A stretch of 64,000 nucleotides of DNA from Pseudomonas linyingensis. Lineage in GTDB: Bacteria; Pseudomonadota; Gammaproteobacteria; Pseudomonadales; Pseudomonadaceae. Positions 57,049 to 64,000 of the stretch are shown here, piece after piece. The notes beneath the pieces are model-generated. The model was not told the origin of the DNA. It ran no database searches and worked only from the letters and a program-made list of their open reading frames with translations. The translations under genes were made by a program, and so were the position numbers. The stretch spans positions 124,001-188,000 of the forward strand of contig NZ_FNZE01000004.1 in NCBI RefSeq assembly GCF_900109175.1, read 5' to 3'. Positions within the stretch are counted from its first letter, which is position 1, and every line of letters starts with the position of its first letter.

Positions 57049-58704
57049 CTAGCCGTGCCCCGGTGCATCGCTCAGGCTGATCTCCAGCAGGTCGATCTCG
57101 TGCACCAGCTTGCGCAGTACATTGCAGTCGATGCTGCGACTGCGCCGCAGGCGGAACAGTTGCTCGCGCTCCGCCGCCAGCGCCTGCAGGCGCAGATCGC
57201 GCTCGGCCTGCATCAGCGCCAGCAGGCTGTCCAGGTCCTCGCCACCGTGATCGCCGTAGTCGAGCCGCCGGCGGTACAGGTCGAGCACCTGCAGGCCGGC
57301 CTCGTCGTAGGCGGAGGCACCACCGCTCGCGGCCGCGGCCTCCGCCACGATCTCCTCGATCCGGCGCATCGCCGCCTCGGTGGCGGAAATCCGCGCCACC
57401 GCCTCGCCATCCTCGTGGGCGGCGTGCTGCAGATCCACCTTCAGGCCGCGGGTGAGCAGCGGCAGGCCGACGCTGGCGATCAGCAGGGAGAAGATGATCA
57501 CCCCCATCGCCAGCAGGATCACCGCCTCCCGCGCCGGGAACGGCGTGCTGTCCTGCAGCGCCAGCGGCAGGGTGAGGATGCCGGCCAGGGTGATCGCCCC
57601 GCGCACCCCCGCGGTGGCCTTGATCGCCAGCAGGCGGACGTGCGGCATGACGTGACGCTCGCCGCGCAGGCGGGCCGGGACGGAGGCGACGAAATGGTAC
57701 AGCCATACCCAGGTGAACCGCAGCGCACCCAGCGCCAGGGTCAGCGCGCCGGCGTAGCCGAGCAGGTGCCACGGGCTCGCCGCGCCGATCCCGCCAGCCA
57801 CCGCCGGCAGCGCGTCGATCATGGTCGGCAACTGGGCGCCCAGCAGCAGGAAGATGCCGCCGTTGAGGGCGATCTGCACGGTGTCCCAGACCGCGCTGCG
57901 CTGGGTGCGGGTCACCGCCAGCGCCGGGCCGGACAGCTCGACGTAGTGCATGGCGACGCCGGCGACCGCCGCGGCGAGGATGCCCGACACGTGCAGGTGC
58001 TCGCCGGCCAGGTAGGCGGCGAACGGGATCAGCAGGCTGATCAGGATCTGGATACCCGGCTCCTCGCCGGCGCGCGCGACCAGCACCCGGTTGAGCCGGC
58101 CGATCGCCCAGGTCACCCCCAGGCCGGTGAGCACACCGCCGCCGGCGACCACCACGAAGCTCAGCGAGGCCTGCGCCAGCGAGAAGGAGCCGGTCAGCAC
58201 CGCGGCCACGGCGAAGCTGAAGCAGACCAGGCCGGTGGCGTCGTTGAGCAGCGACTCGCCTTCGAGGATGTGCATCAGTCGCGAGGGCAGCGGCGAGTCG
58301 GCGGTCATCGCCCCCACCGCCACCGGGTCGGTCGGCGACAGGATCGCCGCCAGGGCGAAGGCCACCGCCAGCGGCACCGCCGGCAGCAGCCAGTGGATGA
58401 AGTAGCCCATCGCCGCCACGGTGAACACCACCAGGCCGATGGCCATGGTCAGGATCGGGCGCCAGTTCTGGAACAACGCGCCCTTGGGGATGCGCCAGCC
58501 ATCGAGGAACAGCAGCGGCGGGATGAACAGCAGCAGGAACAGATGCGGCTCGAACTCGATATCGAAGCCGATCACCTCCGACAGCCCGGCGCCGATGAGG
58601 ATCTGCAGCAGCGGCAGGGGAAGTTTCCACGGCAGCAGCCGGGCGACGAAGGTGCTGGCCACCAGCGCCAGCAGCAGTACCAGAACGATCGTTACCGCGA
58701 ACAT
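57049..58704 (-). CDS. CPA1-family Na+/H+ antiporter
   Basis: 551 residues from the ATG at 58704, where AAGGAGG is 5 bases upstream. About twelve membrane helices are followed by a cytoplasmic tail of about 130 residues rich in charged helices (from 420). The ion-binding residues are in AILSPTDPVAVGAM and HILEGESLLNDATGL, and TAGVRGAITLAGIL is the helix with the conserved Arg. It exchanges Na+ (or K+) for protons for pH and ion balance. It is a single gene downstream of the tRNA. Confidence 0.93.
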   Translation of the reverse strand: MFAVTIVLVLLLALVASTFVARLLPWKLPLPLLQILIGAGLSEVIGFDIEFEPHLFLLLFIPPLLFLDGWRIPKGALFQNWRPILTMAIGLVVFTVAAMGYFIHWLLPAVPLAVAFALAAILSPTDPVAVGAMTADSPLPSRLMHILEGESLLNDATGLVCFSFAVAAVLTGSFSLAQASLSFVVVAGGGVLTGLGVTWAIGRLNRVLVARAGEEPGIQILISLLIPFAAYLAGEHLHVSGILAAAVAGVAMHYVELSGPALAVTRTQRSAVWDTVQIALNGGIFLLLGAQLPTMIDALPAVAGGIGAASPWHLLGYAGALTLALGALRFTWVWLYHFVASVPARLRGERHVMPHVRLLAIKATAGVRGAITLAGILTLPLALQDSTPFPAREAVILLAMGVIIFSLLIASVGLPLLTRGLKVDLQHAAHEDGEAVARISATEAAMRRIEEIVAEAAAASGGASAYDEAGLQVLDLYRRRLDYGDHGGEDLDSLLALMQAERDLRLQALAAEREQLFRLRRSRSIDCNVLRKLVHEIDLLEISLSDAPGHG

Positions 58705-58773
58705 CCAACCTCCTTGTGCGTTCCTGCGGCGAAACCCGCTCGTACTTGGGCCGAAAGCGGGAGGCCAGAAACG

Positions 58774-58803
58774 ACAAAGGCCCACCCGAAGGTGAGCCTT
58801 TGT
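58774..58803 (-). terminator. Terminator of tRNA-Thr
   Basis: A 13-bp stem with one mismatch (ACAAAGGCTCACC pairing with GGTGGGCCTTTGT on the reverse strand) and a short TTCG-like loop lies 12 bases beyond the tRNA 3' end. A T-rich stretch follows. This is a good intrinsic terminator. Confidence 0.75.
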
Positions 58804-58814
58804 CTGAAGTCTGA

Positions 58815-58890
<76 letters not shown>

Positions 58891-58948
58891 AATGGCTCGG
58901 GATTATAGCGATTGGCGCGCCGGAGTAAACCCGGAAATGCCTGAATCC

Positions 58949-59776
58949 TCAGGGATTTGCATCACTCCGCGGCTCGGCCCGCACAAATTCCAGGGCATGT
59001 TTCAGGCTCGCCGTGGACAGCTCGCCCAGGTGGCGGTGGCGCAACTGGCCGTCGGCGGCGTAGAACAGGGTGGTCGGCAGGGTGCGCGAGCCGGTGTGCT
59101 GGCCGAGGCGGCTGGCGCCGTCGAGCAGCACGTCGTGAGTGTCCATGCCCTGGTGGGCAAGAAAGCGCACCACCTCGGCGGCGCCTTCGCCCTGGTTGAC
59201 CAACAGGAAGCGCATCTCCGGCTCGCTCTGCCGAGCAGCCAGCAGCACCGGCATCTCGCGCCGGCACGGCGGGCACCACGTGGCCCACAGGTTGACCACC
59301 AGCGGCTGGCCGACCAGGCCGGCCAGTTGCACCGGGCGGCCGGCGAGGTCGTGGAGGACCAGCTCGGGCAGGCGGCTGCCGCGCTCGAACTGCTGCAGGG
59401 CAAAGCTGCCGAGGCCCCAGAGCAGGCCACCGGCCAGCAGGCCGAGCGCCAGCGGACGACGCAGCAGCGGGCGACGCCAGGCGTAGCCGAGGCCGACCAG
59501 CAGCGCGCCGAGCAGACCGGGCAACGGCAGGAAGCCGCCGTCGCGGATGTCCAGCGTCTGCCAGGGCGCGGCCGCGTAGTCGCCGGCGTAGTGAGCGACA
59601 AAGGCCAGCCGCGCCAGCACGAGACCGCCGAGCAGCATGGCGAACAGCGCCGGTTCGGGATCGGTCGCGCGCCGCCGCCCCACCCACCAGCCGCAGCCCC
59701 AGGCGAGCGCGAAGGCCAGCAGCAACAGCAAGGAGCGCACCGGCAGCGCCAGCGGGCCGAGATCGAGGGTCAGCAT
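58949..59776 (-). CDS. TlpA-like thiol-disulfide protein with N-terminal membrane domain
   Basis: 275 residues from the ATG at 59776 (GGAGG upstream). The first 125 residues contain about four membrane helices (LPVRSLLLLLAFALAWGCGW and later segments), in the style of fused TlpA/Lgt-like proteins. The thioredoxin fold follows (about 135-275) with the active site LWATWCPPCRREMP, Cys168 and Cys171. The thioredoxin domain should face the periplasm and reduce or isomerise target disulfides. The partner is not evident. Confidence 0.87.
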   Translation of the reverse strand: MLTLDLGPLALPVRSLLLLLAFALAWGCGWWVGRRRATDPEPALFAMLLGGLVLARLAFVAHYAGDYAAAPWQTLDIRDGGFLPLPGLLGALLVGLGYAWRRPLLRRPLALGLLAGGLLWGLGSFALQQFERGSRLPELVLHDLAGRPVQLAGLVGQPLVVNLWATWCPPCRREMPVLLAARQSEPEMRFLLVNQGEGAAEVVRFLAHQGMDTHDVLLDGASRLGQHTGSRTLPTTLFYAADGQLRHRHLGELSTASLKHALEFVRAEPRSDANP

Positions 59777-59906
59777 CGGGCCTCCACGGCGGAGATCGGC
59801 GGCATCGGATATCCTTGTCGGAGCGATTCGGGCGGCCATCTTCGCCCGCAGCGCGTAGCGGGGCCAGCCCGGCGCCGTTACCGGAAATGACCTGCGGAGC
59901 AACTCC

Positions 59907-60035
59907 ATGCGCATCCTGCTCACCGGCGGTGCCGGTTTCATCGGCTCGGCGCTGGTGCGCCACCGCGGGCATCAGCTGCTCTCCCCCCGCGACGCCCAGG
60001 GCGCGGACCTGGACGACGCCGAGGTATTCGACTGA
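59907..60035 (+). pseudogene. rmlB'-'rmlC fusion remnant
   Basis: A 42-codon frame starts MRILLTGGAGFIGSALVRH, the NAD-binding start of dTDP-glucose 4,6-dehydratase (RmlB), and then ends LLSPRDAQGADLDDAEVFD. This ending resembles the C-terminus of dTDP-4-dehydrorhamnose 3,5-epimerase (RmlC), which typically ends with a KDxxGxxLxxAEVF segment. The rest of both enzymes, and rmlA, are absent. Its stop overlaps the rmlD start (TGATG). An in-frame deletion across the rml operon explains it best. Confidence 0.65.
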
Positions 60036-60904
60036 TGAAGATCCTGCTGCTCGGCGCCCACGGCCAGCTCGGCCACAGCCTCGCCCCGCTGCTGGCCAGT
60101 TGCGGCGATCTGCAGGCGCTGACCCGCGCCGAGCTGGACCTGCACGACCGGGCCGCGCTGCGCCAGTGCCTGCGTCGCGAGCGGCCGCAGTTGGTGGTCA
60201 ACGCCGCGGCGTACACCGCGGTGGAGCAGGCCGAGCGCGAGCCGGCGGCAGCCTTCGCCCTCAACGCCGAGGCTCCCGCCGTGATGGCCGAGGAGGCCGC
60301 CGCGCTGGGCGCCTGGCTGCTGCACTACTCCACCGACTACGTCTTCGACGGCCGCCTCGGTCGGCCATACCGGGAAACCGACGCCTGCGCACCGCTGAAT
60401 GTCTACGGGCACAGCAAGCTGAGCGGCGAACAGGCCATCGCTGCGGCCGGCGGGCCGCACCTGATCCTGCGTAGCAGCTGGCTGTACAGCCGCCACGGCC
60501 ACAACTTCCTGCTCACCATGCAGCGCCTGCTGCGCGAGCGCGCCGAGGTGCGCGTGGTCGCCGACCAGCTCGGCAATCCGACCAGCTGTGCGGCCCTCGC
60601 CGCGGCCTCGACGGCGCTGGTGGCGCGCATCGCCGCCGGCAATCCCGGCCCGGCCGGGCTGTACCACGCCAGCTGCAGCGGCGGCGCCAGCTGGTACGAC
60701 CTCGCCCAGGCGATCGCCGCCGACCTGCGCGGCCACGGCGAGACCTGCGCGCGCCTGCTGCCGGTCGCCGCCGCCGACTATCCGAGCGCGGTGGCGCGGC
60801 CGACCGACTCACGCCTGGACTGCAGCGCGCTGGCCCGCGACTGGGGGGTGGCGATGCCGGACTGGCGCAGCGCGCTGGCGGCCTGTCTGGCCGGCCCGGC
60901 CTGA
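60035..60904 (+). CDS. rmlD: dTDP-4-dehydrorhamnose reductase
   Basis: 289 residues. The NAD(P)-binding motif is LLGAHGQLGHSL. YSTDYVFDGRLGRPYRETDA and the catalytic YGHSK (in PLNVYGHSKLSGEQ) are intact. It makes dTDP-L-rhamnose from the 4-keto precursor, for O-antigen or other polysaccharides. It is the only complete rml gene here, and lies just before dctB. It could still work if rmlA, rmlB and rmlC are elsewhere in the genome; otherwise it is an orphan. Confidence 0.92.
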   Translation: MKILLLGAHGQLGHSLAPLLASCGDLQALTRAELDLHDRAALRQCLRRERPQLVVNAAAYTAVEQAEREPAAAFALNAEAPAVMAEEAAALGAWLLHYSTDYVFDGRLGRPYRETDACAPLNVYGHSKLSGEQAIAAAGGPHLILRSSWLYSRHGHNFLLTMQRLLRERAEVRVVADQLGNPTSCAALAAASTALVARIAAGNPGPAGLYHASCSGGASWYDLAQAIAADLRGHGETCARLLPVAAADYPSAVARPTDSRLDCSALARDWGVAMPDWRSALAACLAGPA

Positions 60905-60944
60905 GCGCCCCATAATGCCGGCAGACTCCCTGCCGACCGCCGTC

Positions 60945-62759
60945 ATGACCTTCTCGCTCAACCCGTTCCGCCGCCCGCGCTGGCGCACCCTGGTCCTGCT
61001 CGCCCTGCTGCTGGCCTCGCTGCTGTGGCCGATCGAGCACCTGGCCACGCGTTACTACCGCGAACGGGTCGCCGAGCAGAGCGCGCAGACCCTCGAGCTG
61101 TACGTCGCCAACCTGCGCGGCACCCTGCGCCGCTACGAGGCGCTGCCGCACATCATGGGCGACCTACCGGCGCTGCGCGGCGCCCTGCGCGCGGCGGAGG
61201 ACGCCGACAGCGTCAACGCCGCCAACCAACTGCTCGAGCGGGTTCGCCGGCAGAGCGGCGCCGACGTGATCTACCTGATGAACCCGGCCGGCCTGACCCT
61301 GGCGGCATCCAACTGGAGCGAATACGACGCCTTCGTCGGGCGCAACTTCGCCTTCCGCCCGTACTTCCGCGAGGCGCTGGCCGGGCGTCCCGCGCAGTTC
61401 TTCGGCCTCGGCACCACCTCCGGCAAGCGCGGCTACTACTTCGCCACCGCGGTGCGCGACGGCCACGAAGTACTCGGCGTGCTGGTGGTCAAGGTCGACC
61501 TCGACCACACCGAGACCCTGCTCGGCTCGACCCCCGAGCAGCTGCTGGTGACCGACGCCCAGGGCGTGGTGATCCTCACCTCGCGCCCGGAGTGGCGCTT
61601 TCGCGCCACCCGCGAACTGAGCGGCGCCGAGCGCGCCGAGATCGCCGCCAACCTGCCCTACCCGACCCAGCAGCCGCAGCCGCTGGCACTCAGCGACCAG
61701 GACTGGCTGCGGCAGAGCCAACTGCTCGCCGAAACCGGCTGGACGGCGAGCATCCTCGCCCCGCGCAGCCTGGTCGAGCGCCCGGTGCAGAGCGTGATGG
61801 CGATCGCCGCGGCGACCCTGCTGGCGATCCTGCTGCTGCTCGCCGTGCTGCTGCAGCGCCGCCGCCACCTGCTCGAACGCCTGGCCCTCGACGCCCGCGC
61901 CCGCCAGGAGCTGGAGCAGCGCGTCGCCGAGCGCACCGAGGACCTGGTCGCGCTGACCGAGCGTCTCAAGCGGGAGGTACTCGAACGCGAGCAGGCCCAG
62001 CAGGAGCTGGTGCGCGCCCAGGACGAAGTGGTCCAGGCCGGCAAGCTCTCCGCACTGGGCACCATGAGCGCGAGCATCAGCCACGAACTCAACCAGCCGC
62101 TGGCGGCGATCCGCAGCTACGCCGACAACGCCGGCGTGCTGCTCGACCACGGCCGCGTCGACGACGCCCGCGGCAACCTCAGGCTGATCAGCGAGCTGAC
62201 CGCGCGCATGGCCTCGATCATCAGTCATCTCAAGGCCTTCGCCCGCCGCGACCGCAAGGCGCCGGAAAGCGTGGCCCTGCAGCCGGCGCTGGACGATGCC
62301 CTGGCCCTGCTGGCCAGCCAGCGCCGGGCCCTGCAGGTGGAGCTGCTGCGCGACCTGCCGGAGGCCACCCTGTGGGTGCAGGCCGGCGAGACGCGCCTGC
62401 GCCAAGTGCTCGGCAACCTGCTGGCCAACGCCTTCGACGCCCTGAGCGAGAAGGCGCCGCCGCGGCGCCTGTGGATCAGCGCACAGCCCCTCGCCGACGG
62501 GCGCATCAGCCTGAGCCTGCGCGACAACGGCCCGGGCTTCACCGCCGAGGCGCTGGCGCGCGCCCGCGAGCCGTTCTTCACCACCAAGACCACCGCCCGC
62601 GGCCTCGGCCTCGGCCTGGCCATCTGCGACACGCTGACCCACGCCCTCGGCGGCGAGCTGCTGCTGGCCAACCACCCGCAAGGCGGCGCGCTGGTCACCC
62701 TCAACCTGCTGCCGGCCGCCACCGGCATCGGCACCCAGTCCCCGGAGGATTGCCCATGA
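60945..62759 (+). CDS. dctB: C4-dicarboxylate sensor histidine kinase
   Basis: 604 residues from the ATG at 60945; an ATG at 60915 would add ten. Two membrane helices (about 12-30 and 280-300) flank a periplasmic double-PAS/Cache sensor domain (DVIYLMNPAGLTLAASNWSE; VGRNFAFRPYFREALAGRPA). A coiled-coil linker leads to the HisKA domain with phospho-acceptor His380 in SASISHELNQPLAAI. The ATPase has NLLANAFDALSEKA and LRDNGPGF. It senses C4-dicarboxylates and phosphorylates DctD. It overlaps dctD (ATGA). Confidence 0.92.
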   Translation: MTFSLNPFRRPRWRTLVLLALLLASLLWPIEHLATRYYRERVAEQSAQTLELYVANLRGTLRRYEALPHIMGDLPALRGALRAAEDADSVNAANQLLERVRRQSGADVIYLMNPAGLTLAASNWSEYDAFVGRNFAFRPYFREALAGRPAQFFGLGTTSGKRGYYFATAVRDGHEVLGVLVVKVDLDHTETLLGSTPEQLLVTDAQGVVILTSRPEWRFRATRELSGAERAEIAANLPYPTQQPQPLALSDQDWLRQSQLLAETGWTASILAPRSLVERPVQSVMAIAAATLLAILLLLAVLLQRRRHLLERLALDARARQELEQRVAERTEDLVALTERLKREVLEREQAQQELVRAQDEVVQAGKLSALGTMSASISHELNQPLAAIRSYADNAGVLLDHGRVDDARGNLRLISELTARMASIISHLKAFARRDRKAPESVALQPALDDALALLASQRRALQVELLRDLPEATLWVQAGETRLRQVLGNLLANAFDALSEKAPPRRLWISAQPLADGRISLSLRDNGPGFTAEALARAREPFFTTKTTARGLGLGLAICDTLTHALGGELLLANHPQGGALVTLNLLPAATGIGTQSPEDCP

Positions 62760-64000
62760 CCATCGTCGCCGCCGAAACCGAAGTGCTGCTGATCGACGAC
62801 GACCCGCACCTGCGCCAGGCGCTGAGCCAGACCCTCGATCTGGCCGGTCTGCGCGTGCAGGCGCTGGGCGACGCCCGCGGCGTGGCCGTGGCCCTGCCGG
62901 CGGACTGGCCGGGGGTGGTGGTCAGCGACATCCGCATGCCCGGCCTCGACGGCCTGCAGCTGCTCGGCCAAGTGCACGACCGCGATGGCGAGCTGCCGGT
63001 GATCCTGATCACCGGCCACGGCGACGTGCCGCTGGCGGTGCAGGCGATGCGCGCCGGCGCCTGGGATTTCCTGGAAAAGCCCTTCCCCAGCGACACCCTG
63101 CTCGACGGCGTGCGTCGCGCCCTGGCCATGCGACGCCTGGTGCTGGAGAACCGCCAGCTGCGCCAGACCCTGTCCGGCCGCGACGCCCTGGAGGGTCGCC
63201 TGATCGGCCTGTCGCCGGGCATCGCGCGCCTGCGCCAGCAGGTCGCCGCGCTGGCGCGCACCAATGCCGACGTGCTGATCCTCGGCGAGACCGGCAGCGG
63301 CAAGGAGGTGGTGGCGCGCGCCCTGCACGACCTGTCGGCGCGCCGCGACGGCCCGTTCGTGGCGATCAACGCCGGCGCGCTGGCCGAGTCGGTGGTGGAG
63401 AGCGAGCTGTTCGGCCATGAGGCCGGCGCCTTCACCGGCGCCAGCAAGCGGCGCATTGGCAAGTTCGAGTTCGCCAACGGCGGCACCCTGTTCCTCGACG
63501 AGATCGAGAGCATGAGCCTCGACGTGCAGGTCAAGCTGCTGCGCCTGTTGCAGGAACGCGCGGTCGAGCGCCTCGGCTCCAACCAGCTGATCCCGCTGGA
63601 CATCCGGGTGATCGCGGCGACCAAGGAGGACCTGCGCCTGGCCGCCGACCAGGGCCGCTTCCGCGCCGACCTGTACTACCGGCTCAACGTCGCGCCGCTG
63701 CGCATCCCTCCGCTGCGCGAGCGCGGCGACGACGTGCTGCTGCTGTTCCGCCACTTCAGCGAGGCGGCGGCCGGCCGGCACGGCCTGCCGCTGCGCGAGG
63801 CGGACGCCAGCCAGCGCGCCGCCCTGCTCACCCACGCCTGGCCGGGCAACGTGCGCGAACTGCAGAACGCCGCCGAACGCTTCGCGCTGGGCCTCGACCT
63901 GGGCCTTGGCGAAGCGATGATCGCGCTGCCGAGCGACGACAACCTGGCGGCGCGGGTCGAGGCCTTCGAGCGCAGCCTGATCGCCGCCGAGCTGGCCCGC
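62756..64000 (+). CDS. dctD: C4-dicarboxylate sigma-54-dependent response regulator, 3' end outside window
   Basis: 415 codons are visible and the frame is open at the window edge. The receiver domain has the phospho-acceptor Asp58 in VVVSDIRMPGLDGL and Lys108 in FLEKPF. The AAA+ domain has Walker A LGETGSGKE, the sigma-54-contact motif GAFTGA (224-229), Walker B GGTLFLDEIESM and the Arg-finger region FRADLYYRLNV. Only the DNA-binding end is missing. Once phosphorylated it activates sigma-54 promoters of dicarboxylate transporter genes. Confidence 0.94.
   Translation, partial: MTIVAAETEVLLIDDDPHLRQALSQTLDLAGLRVQALGDARGVAVALPADWPGVVVSDIRMPGLDGLQLLGQVHDRDGELPVILITGHGDVPLAVQAMRAGAWDFLEKPFPSDTLLDGVRRALAMRRLVLENRQLRQTLSGRDALEGRLIGLSPGIARLRQQVAALARTNADVLILGETGSGKEVVARALHDLSARRDGPFVAINAGALAESVVESELFGHEAGAFTGASKRRIGKFEFANGGTLFLDEIESMSLDVQVKLLRLLQERAVERLGSNQLIPLDIRVIAATKEDLRLAADQGRFRADLYYRLNVAPLRIPPLRERGDDVLLLFRHFSEAAAGRHGLPLREADASQRAALLTHAWPGNVRELQNAAERFALGLDLGLGEAMIALPSDDNLAARVEAFERSLIAAELAR

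Noticed and set aside
59907..60035. A genuine short functional peptide upstream of rmlD
   Set aside because: The two halves resemble opposite ends of two different rml enzymes, so a deletion remnant is the simpler explanation.

Overview
This is a very GC-rich chromosomal stretch from a gammaproteobacterium of the Pseudomonas group. The evidence is a TtgABC/MexAB-OprM-type efflux operon with a divergent TetR regulator, an MvaT/MvaU-family silencer, the leucine-degradation (liu) operon with its MerR regulator LiuR, a DUF2790 protein, and rml remnants next to dctB/dctD. No phage, insertion sequence, CRISPR array or rRNA was seen. One tRNA (Thr, anticodon TGT) is present. Everything here was read from the sequence; no database search was run.

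Layout. 1-1571: end of an amino-acid ABC permease and a methyltransferase. 1683-8207: RND efflux operon (reverse strand) with a divergent TetR repressor and a recognisable promoter/operator. 8210-12351: a small accessory pair, a large PLD-helicase-DUF3427 protein followed by an HNH nuclease, which is the best candidate for an under-described defence module. 12601-14471: YajD-like HNH protein, YecA-like SEC-C protein and an MvaU-like silencer. 14631-17761: a three-gene DevBCA/MacAB-like ABC exporter. 17840-19258: homospermidine synthase.

19369-37698 is a coherent catabolic region. On the reverse strand lie an acyl-CoA synthetase, an AhpD-like protein, a complete branched-chain-type ABC importer and etfBA. 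On the forward strand lie liuA-liuB-liuC-liuD-liuE, a two-subunit 3-oxoacid CoA-transferase and liuR. A perfect 16-bp palindrome sits between the two divergent units, and a 14/16 match sits in front of the importer genes. I infer one LiuR regulon covering uptake, activation, leucine/isovalerate oxidation, electron transfer to ETF, and acetoacetate use. All the larger gaps inside the forward operon carry palindromic repeats, of several classes.

37749-49624: a CMD-family protein, a GST, two paralogous tyrosine/histidine-rich secreted peptides, a second tripartite efflux operon (OMF-FUSC-DUF1656-HlyD) with a divergent LysR regulator, a methyltransferase/AraC divergent pair, an Ogt/AlkA divergent DNA-repair pair and a thioesterase. 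49802-53091: a membrane-anchored protein with a duplicated Cys motif and a DUF2790 protein sharing a duplicated upstream region, then a MocR regulator divergent from a LysE exporter. 53177-58890: small exoribonuclease, hypothetical protein, DUF2950 and DUF3300 pair, a decayed SulP fragment, a CPA1 Na+/H+ antiporter and tRNA-Thr. 58949-64000: a TlpA-like protein, a 42-codon rmlB'-'rmlC fusion remnant, an intact rmlD, and the dctB-dctD two-component system (dctD runs off the end).
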